The notes beneath the pieces were generated by a model. The model did no database searches, was not told the origin of the DNA, and saw only the letters and a program-made list of their open reading frames with translations. From Rickettsiales bacterium (GTDB lineage: Bacteria > Pseudomonadota > Alphaproteobacteria > Rickettsiales > 21-14-0-20-44-7), in NCBI GenBank assembly GCA_023301015.1, contig JALZVI010000239.1, positions 1 through 5,484 of the forward strand: a DNA stretch of 5,484 bases. The letters are read 5' to 3'. Below, one piece after another: positions 1 through 5,484 of this stretch. The translations under genes and the position numbers were made by a program. How positions within the stretch are numbered: the stretch's first letter is position 1; each line of letters begins with the position of its first letter.

Positions 1-978
1 GTGCCAATTTTACAATCATTGGCAGATTTGCGAGATTCAATTGAAGCGCCAGCTCTGAAAACTATTGTTGCAGATGTATATGAGAATGTGAGAAGTGGCG
101 CGCTTTTGTCTGAAGCAATGGCGAAACACCCAAAATGCTTTGATACAGTTTTCACAGGGCTTGTGTCAGCAGGCGAGCAAACAGGTAGCTTACATGAAGC
201 GTTCGGGAGTTTATCCGAGCATTTGAAATGGTCTGCCGAAATTCGACGCAAGGTAAAAAAGGCAATAACATATCCTATATTCACACTGATTTTGATGGTT
301 GGCGTTGTGATTTTCATGATGCTTGGTGTTGTGCCGCAAATACAATCATTCCTAACATCTCAGGGGCAAGAGCTACCTGGGCATACCGCGGCGCTAATTG
401 CAACATCTGACTTCTTTGCCGAATATTGGTTTGTGATATTACCAATTCCCTTTGGCTTTGTTGCTGCCGTGAAAGCCGGAAAAAAAGCGTCTCACTCATT
501 TAGCTTAAAATGGGATGCAATGATGATGAAACTGCCGTTGATTGGCCCTCCTATTAAGAAGATTGACCTAGCTAGGTTTACAAGATTTTTCAGCATTCTC
601 TATACTAGTGGGATTGACATTCTGGAATGCCTGCGTGTTGGGCGGCAAGTTGTGAGCAACCAAGCATTGAAAGCTTCAATCGACTCTGTGAGAACCACAG
701 TTAGCGAGGGTAGTAGCCTGACCAATGCGTTGACAAACACTGGACAATTCCCGACCCTTGTTTTGAGAATGTTCAAAATTGGCGAAGAAAGTGGAAACAT
801 GAAAGACGCGCTAGATAACGTGAACTTTTTCTATGACCAAGAGGTAAACGATGCTGTGGATGCGATTGTTGGAGCGATTAAACCGCTTATGACATTAATG
901 CTCGGTGGTTTGCTGATTTGGATTGCAGTTGCAATGTTTGGCCCATTATATAACACTATTGGACAGATGGAATTTTAG
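1..978 (+). CDS. Type II secretion system F family protein (GspF/PilC-like platform), 5'-truncated
   Basis: Inner-membrane platform protein of type II secretion or type IV pilus machines; in this family it couples the cytoplasmic assembly ATPase to pseudopilin or pilin insertion. The frame is open at the window edge. The first visible residues (PILQSLADLRDS) match the interior of the first helical T2SSF domain, so the GTG at position 1 is not the true start; about 25-90 N-terminal residues are missing judging by the family's usual 350-400. Both T2SSF repeats are recognisable by their Gly-Glu-x-x-Gly signatures: GEQTG at residues 58-62 and GEESG at 261-265. Hydrophobic segments lie at about 93-111 (after the typical Tyr-Pro at 91-92), 142-157 and 296-313, the normal three-helix layout. 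It ends with the typical FGPLYN stretch and stops 6 bp before the next gene, so it is cotranscribed with it. GspF, PilC, MshG and R64 PilR cannot be told apart from this fragment. Confidence 0.95.
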   Translation: MPILQSLADLRDSIEAPALKTIVADVYENVRSGALLSEAMAKHPKCFDTVFTGLVSAGEQTGSLHEAFGSLSEHLKWSAEIRRKVKKAITYPIFTLILMVGVVIFMMLGVVPQIQSFLTSQGQELPGHTAALIATSDFFAEYWFVILPIPFGFVAAVKAGKKASHSFSLKWDAMMMKLPLIGPPIKKIDLARFTRFFSILYTSGIDILECLRVGRQVVSNQALKASIDSVRTTVSEGSSLTNALTNTGQFPTLVLRMFKIGEESGNMKDALDNVNFFYDQEVNDAVDAIVGAIKPLMTLMLGGLLIWIAVAMFGPLYNTIGQMEF

Positions 979-980
979 GA
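977..980 (+). promoter_or_regulatory. Ribosome binding site of the GspL/PilM-PilN-like gene
   Basis: AGGA lies four bases before the ATG at 985 and overlaps the TAG stop (976-978) of the upstream platform gene. Ribosomes finishing the first gene end on this site, which suggests translational coupling. It supports the ATG at 985 as the start. Confidence 0.6.
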
Positions 981-984
981 AAAA

Positions 985-2691
985 ATGAAGAAGGATAAGC
1001 AACAAGTTGAGGTTCACGGGAAAAAGTCAAAAACGGCTTTCATTCTGTCTGTGGGAGACGAAGGCGCGATCTTGACTCATTTCGACAAAGGCGTTTTGAT
1101 AAACCGCGTGTTCGTGGACTCACCTTTTTCACCTGATATCAAGCTGATGAAAAAGCTTTTCGACCTATATCCACGCATTCCGATTACTATCTATGTGGAC
1201 ACGATTGAACAAAATTATGTGCATAGCAACTTACCTCCTTTAAGCGCCTCTGCTGTTAAAAAACAAGCGGCTAGAAAGATGGAGCGTGACTTTCAACCAA
1301 ATGACCTGAATAATTTCATCCCTATTGGACGCGAAAAAGATGGCAGAAAAGACTGGAAGTTCCTATTTATCTCGCTCGCAAACACTGAGCCATTTTCAAA
1401 CTGGATAGAACTGGTCTTAGAGCAGAAAAATAAACTAAACGGGATTTATGTCTTGGCCGTTGAGTCACAGCAAATGGTCTCTGAGCTAAATACAAAGCTA
1501 ACAGAAAAAGCCTCACAAGAATGGGAGCTTGTTGTTATGCACAACAAAGTTAGTGGCTTCAGAATTTCAGCATTCTACCAAGGAAAGATATATTTCACAC
1601 GTTTAACCCAACATGTTGTTGGAGAAAATGTTGCAGAAGTTGTTGCAGGGAATTTGGAACAAGAAATTTCTAATACTATCGAGTATTTGAAAAGACTTGG
1701 ATTTACCACTGAAGAAGATGCTCATATTTCTGTGATTGCGAATGAAGAGATTTTGAAAAAGCTTGAGCTAACACGAATGAACTTTGGCAAAATTGATAAA
1801 TACACGCCATATGGTGCGGCTAAAAAACTGGGAATTACGTATGCAGTTAAAGAGAATGATAGATATTCAGACATCCTCTGCGCTTCACATTTCGCTAATT
1901 TGAAGAAAAAAAGCCTCAAGTTTAACTCCAAGCTTTCAAGAGAAGTGATGAACTTGCAAACAGCAATAACAGCAACTTCGATTGGAGGAGTACTGGCTTT
2001 TGTTGCCATTGCGGCAATGATCGGAATGCTTGCTACAGGACACCCAGAAGCAAAGGAAAAAGCCAGTAAAGCAGCTAGCAGAAAACAAGAATCAACACTC
2101 TCACTTGAAAGACTCAAAGAGAAAAAAGAGTCTTTACCAGAAGACATTGGAATGATGGTTGAAGTTCTAGATATCCACAACCGCCTACCTCAAATGCCAT
2201 TGATCTTGAAGACAGTAATATACAAAGCAGTCGAAGGTATGCCTGACAACACAAAGATCTCTGGGATTGATATTGTATTTGCGGACGTTTCCACCACGGA
2301 CAACTCAGGCGGCAAGTCATACTCACAACAGCTTTCAGATGAAGCTGCGTATATAAACCCATTTGGCAGACAAGCCCCTCAAGCTCAAAGCACAAAAGAA
2401 ATCAAAGACTTAACATTGACTCATTCATATGAAGGAGAGCTTGATATTGTCCTAGAAGTTAGAAAAGGAGAGCTGGATATATTGAATGACACCTCTGAGA
2501 AACTAATGACTAGCCTGCAAGATAACGAGTATGGGATTGTATTTTCATACAGCTTAGAGCCGCAAACAACTCAGAATCAACTCACAGAAAAGGTTACCGA
2601 CAGAGAAGAGACAAAATTGAATGAAATTGTTGGAATACCAGCAACTATAAAGTTCCAAGGGAGTGTAAGTGAAGAAAAAAAGTCTAACTAG
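985..2691 (+). CDS. GspL-like / PilM-PilN fusion-type bitopic assembly protein
   Basis: Probable inner-membrane alignment protein that links the cytoplasmic ATPase and platform to periplasmic partners. A cytoplasmic part of about 320 residues comes first, then one membrane helix at about 328-350, a charged probable coiled coil (about 354-390), and a periplasmic part to residue 568. The cytoplasmic part has the layout of the actin-like PilM/GspL/MshI fold: a beta-rich start (17-50), the LPPLSASAVKKQAARKMERD region (83-102) resembling the GspL/MshI segment after the first subdomain, and a strand-turn-strand at 191-206 (GFRISAFYQGKIYFTR). That last element sits where PilM carries its second nucleotide-binding loop, but the Asp-x-Gly is replaced by MHNKVSG, so ATP binding is doubtful, as in GspL. 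A helix at 222-238 (NLEQEISNTIEYLKRL) follows. The periplasmic part is plausibly PilN-like (ferredoxin-like) with a Gln/Ser-rich insertion around 435-470. The family call rests on architecture, weak local similarity and operon position; R64 PilO/BfpC-type proteins are the main alternative. Confidence 0.75.
   Translation: MKKDKQQVEVHGKKSKTAFILSVGDEGAILTHFDKGVLINRVFVDSPFSPDIKLMKKLFDLYPRIPITIYVDTIEQNYVHSNLPPLSASAVKKQAARKMERDFQPNDLNNFIPIGREKDGRKDWKFLFISLANTEPFSNWIELVLEQKNKLNGIYVLAVESQQMVSELNTKLTEKASQEWELVVMHNKVSGFRISAFYQGKIYFTRLTQHVVGENVAEVVAGNLEQEISNTIEYLKRLGFTTEEDAHISVIANEEILKKLELTRMNFGKIDKYTPYGAAKKLGITYAVKENDRYSDILCASHFANLKKKSLKFNSKLSREVMNLQTAITATSIGGVLAFVAIAAMIGMLATGHPEAKEKASKAASRKQESTLSLERLKEKKESLPEDIGMMVEVLDIHNRLPQMPLILKTVIYKAVEGMPDNTKISGIDIVFADVSTTDNSGGKSYSQQLSDEAAYINPFGRQAPQAQSTKEIKDLTLTHSYEGELDIVLEVRKGELDILNDTSEKLMTSLQDNEYGIVFSYSLEPQTTQNQLTEKVTDREETKLNEIVGIPATIKFQGSVSEEKKSN
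2657..2663 (+). promoter_or_regulatory. Strong Shine-Dalgarno inside the preceding gene, fixing a GTG start
   Basis: AAGGGAG lies five bases before the GTG at 2669, within the last codons of the 985-2691 gene. It is the best Shine-Dalgarno match in the window and decides the start of the PilO-like gene in favour of GTG with a 23-bp overlap. The protein then begins with MKKKSLTRK, a basic cytoplasmic lead directly before the membrane helix, which agrees with the choice. Confidence 0.75.
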
Positions 2692-3337
2692 AAAGCTTAT
2701 ATTAGCCGCTATTGTTTGGCTAATAATCATCTGCGCCAGCGGTGGGGTATATTTCTATCTGGACGCAGAAATAACTAGCCTTGAAGACACTTCAAGAAAG
2801 GACAACTCTGTATTAAAGCAAAATGATGTTGAGCTTGAAGATGTAGCTAAGAACATCCAAAACTCAGAAACTGCATTCAAGATGTTCGTTGATTTCAGCG
2901 GCAGTGAAGACAACAACAGGAACCTGTTCCGCAAAAATATTTTGAACAGAAAGCTGGGAGAAATTGTAAAAGAGATGCAGGGCGCTGTTAAGCTAACATT
3001 TAAAATGGAGCCTTTTAGCGCATACACAACAATCCCAAGCACTAAAAATGTTGAGATTGTTTCAAGCAAAGTGATCATTGGCTTCGGTGCATTGACGGAT
3101 ATTGACGCCTTTAAGGTTATTGAATTAATACAAGAAAAGCTAAATGGAACGGTATATTTCAAAAAGCTGGAAATCACCAAAGTACAAGAAATTGATAGCG
3201 CCGTTCTTCTTGACACGAGCAACGGCAACCACCCTTCATTGGTGAATGGCAGCGCCGAATTTGAATGGATATCTATCAGACTAAAAGAACCTCAATCAGC
3301 AAGCCTAGAGCGCAGTAATAGCGGGGTTGTGCGATGA
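2669..3337 (+). CDS. PilO/GspM-like bitopic inner-membrane protein
   Basis: Probable partner of the preceding protein in the inner-membrane alignment subcomplex (PilN-PilO or GspL-GspM type), which transmits between the cytoplasmic motor and the periplasmic or outer-membrane parts. Its 222 residues fit the usual PilO size of about 200. A short basic lead (1-9) precedes one membrane helix at about 10-31 (N-in, C-out by the positive-inside rule). A polar, probable coiled-coil stretch follows at about 33-75. The C-terminal region, about 100-205, alternates strands and helices (FKMEPFSAYTT, VEIVSSKVIIGFGAL, a helix at IDAFKVIELIQEKL, then VYFKKLEITKV) in the beta-alpha-beta-beta manner of the PilO/GspM ferredoxin-like fold. 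No specific family motif is diagnostic, so the call rests on topology, size, secondary-structure pattern and position. It overlaps the gene before by 23 bp and the gene after by 4 bp. Confidence 0.75.
   Translation: MKKKSLTRKLILAAIVWLIIICASGGVYFYLDAEITSLEDTSRKDNSVLKQNDVELEDVAKNIQNSETAFKMFVDFSGSEDNNRNLFRKNILNRKLGEIVKEMQGAVKLTFKMEPFSAYTTIPSTKNVEIVSSKVIIGFGALTDIDAFKVIELIQEKLNGTVYFKKLEITKVQEIDSAVLLDTSNGNHPSLVNGSAEFEWISIRLKEPQSASLERSNSGVVR
3323..3326 (+). promoter_or_regulatory. Weak ribosome binding site at the ATGA overlap
   Basis: GGGG seven bases before the ATG at 3334 is the only purine-rich candidate. The start codon shares ATGA with the stop of the PilO-like gene (TGA at 3335-3337), so termination-reinitiation probably does much of the work. 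Confidence 0.35.
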
Positions 3338-4515
3338 ACAAGCCTTTAGCCATATTCACGATAATATCCGCACTATCCATTGGAGCAGAATCAGTAGCAG
3401 CTGAATTGCAAATAATTGAGGATGACACAAAAAATAAGCTGAAATCCGTCAAGGGTCTGTTTAATGACACCAAAAATGCCGTTCCAAAAGTACCTAGCGT
3501 TATTTCAAACCAGCCACAAATTATAGATATTGATACTGGCAAGCCAGCAGAGCCAGAACCGCAATTGAAAGCTGCAACCACCCCTCTTGAAAAAGAATCT
3601 ATTGCCCCTCCTCTCCCTACAGAGAAAAAAGAAGCTGAGCAGCCAAAAGATGAGAGCTCCTTCACAGAGCAACTTGACGACCAAGGCAAGCGCGCTTTAA
3701 AGAAAAAACAAGACCTCGATTTCCTGAAAAAAATTGACGGCGTCTCGATCATGTTTGACCAAAACAAAATTGATAGCGTAAGAAGGGTTTTTAGAGCTTA
3801 CGTGGAAACAAGAAGCGATGATGATAGTGAAGATGTTGTTGACGAAGAACAGAAAAAAACCTTAGAAGAGCTGCAAAGAGAATTGCTTGCAAAGCTAAAG
3901 CCAGAAGAAGAATTGGAAGAAGGCGAAGAAGATGCAGAATCTAACGGAGCTGTTAGATTGCCTGCTTATGTGAAGCTAGACTCAATAATATACCGCTCAG
4001 CAAACAACAAAAAAGTTTGGATAAACTCACGCAAGTTTAATACTGGCGATGCTCATGCTGGGATCGTAGTTACTTCAATTACAAAAGAATATGCAACATT
4101 GGCGCTCTCATCTCGAGACATCAATATGCGTGAAGAGGATTTGGCTAATAAGATCCAAAACTCTAGAAACTCAAGAATTAGATATGACGCAGATGACAAA
4201 GAAATAATTTTTCAGCTCGCACTAAACCAGCATTTAGATCTAGTAAGCATGAGCATTAACGAAGGTGACTTCGCTATTGAACAAGTAGATTTATCCTCAA
4301 AAACTACCAACTTCTACAACCCTATGAAACCAGAAGATAGATTTGTCCCGCTGGATAACGAAAGTGACGATGAGGGCGTTGTCAAAAAAGCTAAAAAGAG
4401 CCTGAAAAGCATATTCAGCCGAGATAGCGGGTCGGAAGGGTTTGAAGCAATTGATGCTAACGAAGAACTTAACGCGGAAGATTCCATTGCGCTTCCTCCG
4501 ATTCCAAACGAATAA
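3334..4515 (+). CDS. Secreted periplasmic protein with GspB/PilP-like domain
   Basis: Probable periplasmic connector between the inner-membrane subcomplex and an outer-membrane secretin. The N-terminus looks like a cleavable Sec signal peptide: short lead, hydrophobic core 4-18, likely signal peptidase I cut after VAA (21-23). There is no cysteine anywhere in the protein, so it is not a lipoprotein as PilP usually is, and no helix remains after cleavage to anchor it as in GspB/GspC. Residues 24-100 are a proline- and lysine-rich linker. A short helical, charged segment (131-160) is followed by a very acidic stretch (160-203). At 207-258 (from VRLPAYVKLDSIIY through KKVWINSRKFNTGD to the strand ending YATLAL) the spacing matches the small beta domain ending GspB (T2SSB type) and resembles PilP/GspC homology regions. 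About 135 further residues follow, with a possible second strand-rich unit (280-315) and a charged, disordered tail containing a basic patch (351-358). Those parts are unrecognised. Last gene of the pilus-type operon. Confidence 0.65.
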   Translation: MNKPLAIFTIISALSIGAESVAAELQIIEDDTKNKLKSVKGLFNDTKNAVPKVPSVISNQPQIIDIDTGKPAEPEPQLKAATTPLEKESIAPPLPTEKKEAEQPKDESSFTEQLDDQGKRALKKKQDLDFLKKIDGVSIMFDQNKIDSVRRVFRAYVETRSDDDSEDVVDEEQKKTLEELQRELLAKLKPEEELEEGEEDAESNGAVRLPAYVKLDSIIYRSANNKKVWINSRKFNTGDAHAGIVVTSITKEYATLALSSRDINMREEDLANKIQNSRNSRIRYDADDKEIIFQLALNQHLDLVSMSINEGDFAIEQVDLSSKTTNFYNPMKPEDRFVPLDNESDDEGVVKKAKKSLKSIFSRDSGSEGFEAIDANEELNAEDSIALPPIPNE

Positions 4516-4564
4516 GCCGAAACAAATATTTGATGTTTTAGGCAAAAAAAGCTAAGCCTTTGAG
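4516..4564 (+). other. Spacer between pilus-type operon and lysS, no clear terminator
   Basis: This 49-bp gap is the only non-coding stretch of any length in the window. It holds a weak inverted repeat, AGGC at 4540-4543 against GCCT at 4556-4559, with a 12-base loop containing an A7 run. The stem is only four pairs, too short for a convincing intrinsic terminator, and no T-run of useful length follows. No credible -35/-10 pair was found, and no good Shine-Dalgarno precedes the lysS ATG. Readthrough from the upstream operon into lysS is therefore possible, or lysS has a promoter inside the end of the preceding gene that cannot be recognised by eye. Confidence 0.4.
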
Positions 4565-5484
4565 ATGGATTATTCAAACGCAAAATCATGGCCATTCGCC
4601 GAAGCTCGCAAAATTGCTGAGCGCTATAAAGACTCAGCACCAGAGAAAGGCTACGTGCTCTTTGAAACTGGCTATGGCCCAAGTGGCTTGCCGCATATCG
4701 GCACATTTGGCGAAGTTGCTCGCACAACAATGGTGCGCCGCGCTTTTGAAAAAATTTCCGACATCCCTACCCGCCTTTTCTGCGTATCGGATGACATGGA
4801 CGGCCTGCGCAAAGTGCCTGAGAATTTGCCGAACCAAGAGATGATTACAGCAAATTTAGGCAAACCACTTACGCAAGTGCCCGATCCGTTTGAAACACAT
4901 GAGAGCTTTGGACATCATATGAACGCGAAATTGCGCAGTTTTTTGGATGGATTTGGCTTTGAGTATGAGTTCAAATCAGCCACAGATTTATATGTTAATG
5001 GCGAGTATGACGCAGCACTTTTGAACGCGCTGAAGAATTACGAAAAAATTATGAAGGTAATGCTGCCGACACTTGGTGAAGAGCGCCAGAAAACTTACAG
5101 CCCGTTCCTACCAATTTGCCCAAAAACTGGAAATGTTTTATATGTTCCGATGAAGTCTGTGGATGCAGAGGCAGGCACGGTTACGTTTGACAATGAGGAC
5201 GGCGAAGAAGTTACGTTGCCGGTGACTGGAGGCAATTGCAAGCTTCAGTGGAAGCCAGATTTTGGCATGCGCTGGGCGGCTCTGGACGTTGATTTTGAGA
5301 TGTATGGGAAAGACCATTTGGTGAACGGAAAAGTATATTCCGCGATCTGCCGCGTGCTTGGCGGCAACCCACCTGTGCAGTTTAACTTTGAACTATTTTT
5401 GGACGAAAACGGACAGAAGATTTCAAAGTCGAAAGGCAACGGCGTTTCAATTGACGAGTGGCTGAAATATGCCTCCCCTGAAAG
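4565..5484 (+). CDS. lysS: Class I lysyl-tRNA synthetase, 3'-truncated by window
   Basis: Cytoplasmic enzyme that activates lysine with ATP and charges tRNA-Lys. The frame is open from ATG 4565 to the window end (306 codons); the family is about 520-540 residues, so roughly 220 C-terminal residues, including most of the anticodon-binding helical part, lie outside. It belongs to the class I (Rossmann-fold) type, not the common bacterial class II LysRS: the HIGH-type motif is at 44-47 within PSGLPHIGT, and the KMSKS-type motif is KISKS at 285-289, followed by KGN. The surrounding text ([20 protein letters not shown] at 33-52, [17 protein letters not shown] at 276-292) is typical of alphaproteobacterial LysRS-I. 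The start is supported by the conserved SWPFAEARK lead right after it, although no clear Shine-Dalgarno is visible. All 11 arginines use CGC, unlike the genes upstream. The gene is also called lysK in some annotations. Confidence 0.97.
   Translation, partial: MDYSNAKSWPFAEARKIAERYKDSAPEKGYVLFETGYGPSGLPHIGTFGEVARTTMVRRAFEKISDIPTRLFCVSDDMDGLRKVPENLPNQEMITANLGKPLTQVPDPFETHESFGHHMNAKLRSFLDGFGFEYEFKSATDLYVNGEYDAALLNALKNYEKIMKVMLPTLGEERQKTYSPFLPICPKTGNVLYVPMKSVDAEAGTVTFDNEDGEEVTLPVTGGNCKLQWKPDFGMRWAALDVDFEMYGKDHLVNGKVYSAICRVLGGNPPVQFNFELFLDENGQKISKSKGNGVSIDEWLKYASPE

Noticed and set aside
1..3. GTG at the window edge as the start of the platform gene.
   Set aside because: The following residues match the interior of the first T2SSF domain and the expected N-terminal helix is missing, so the gene begins upstream of the window.
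1722..2180. 152-codon open frame on the - strand.
   Set aside because: It lies wholly antisense to the GspL/PilM-PilN-like gene, and its Ser/Phe-rich translation is what Lys/Glu-rich coding gives in antisense. No domain or start signal was seen.
2676..2682. A AAA AAG slippery heptamer, in frame, just before the stop of the 985-2691 gene, raising the idea of a programmed frameshift fusing it to the PilO-like protein.
   Set aside because: A -1 shift there reaches a TAA at 2685-2687 after one codon (GTC), and the PilO-like gene is in the +1 frame. The strong Shine-Dalgarno and GTG explain its translation, so no fusion product is expected.
2755..3228. 157-codon open frame on the - strand.
   Set aside because: It is antisense to the PilO-like gene, has Ser/Leu/Phe-rich composition and no recognisable motif, and the + strand gene has coherent topology and start signals.
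3276..3767. 163-codon open frame on the - strand.
   Set aside because: It crosses the antisense of two coupled + strand genes. Its Ser/Phe/Cys-rich translation mirrors the acidic/lysine-rich + strand coding.
4540..4560. Possible intrinsic terminator at AGGC...GCCT.
   Set aside because: The stem is only four pairs with a 12-base A-rich loop, and just TTT follows. It is too weak to annotate as a terminator.
4314..4730. 138-codon - strand frame and a 94-codon + strand frame (4560-4844) around the lysS start.
   Set aside because: Both are out-of-frame shadows of the end of the GspB/PilP-like gene and of lysS, whose correct frame from 4565 gives unmistakable LysRS-I motifs.

Overview
The window looks like chromosomal DNA from an alphaproteobacterium. 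All recognisable genes are on the + strand. The best clue is the 3' end: the first 306 codons of a class I (archaeal-type) lysyl-tRNA synthetase whose wording around both signature motifs ([16 protein letters not shown]) matches the form used across Alphaproteobacteria, whereas most other bacteria use an unrelated class II enzyme. The DNA is moderately A+T-rich (roughly 40-45% G+C by eye). This points away from high-G+C rhizobia or Rhodobacter-like organisms towards one of the lower-G+C alphaproteobacterial lineages, but the exact group cannot be read from the sequence.

Positions 1-4515 hold four tightly packed genes for the inner-membrane and periplasmic part of a type IV pilus or type II secretion-like machine. 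In order they are: (1) the 3' part of a GspF/PilC platform protein (1-978, start missing); (2) a 568-residue bitopic protein with a degenerate actin-like cytoplasmic part, one membrane helix and a periplasmic part, i.e. GspL or PilM fused to PilN (985-2691); (3) a 222-residue PilO/GspM-like bitopic protein (2669-3337); (4) a 393-residue secreted periplasmic protein with a short GspB/PilP-like beta domain (3334-4515). Gaps are 6 bp, a 23-bp overlap and a 4-bp ATGA overlap, so this is one translationally coupled operon. The platform protein would sit in the inner membrane, proteins 2 and 3 would form the alignment subcomplex that links the cytoplasmic ATPase to the periplasm, and protein 4 would reach towards an outer-membrane secretin. 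ATPase, secretin, pilins and prepilin peptidase are not in the window; at least some are probably upstream of position 1.

Positions 4516-4564 are a 49-bp spacer with no convincing terminator or promoter. Positions 4565-5484 are the 5' part of lysS/lysK, open at the window end. Arginine codon use changes sharply at this boundary (AGA/AGG dominate in the pilus-type genes, only CGC in lysS), suggesting a different expression level or a different history for the two blocks.

No RNA genes, mobile elements, CRISPR arrays or substantial repeats were seen. The most interesting content is the unusual architecture of proteins 2 and 4 and the operon's ending at a GspB/PilP-like gene with no secretin gene after it.
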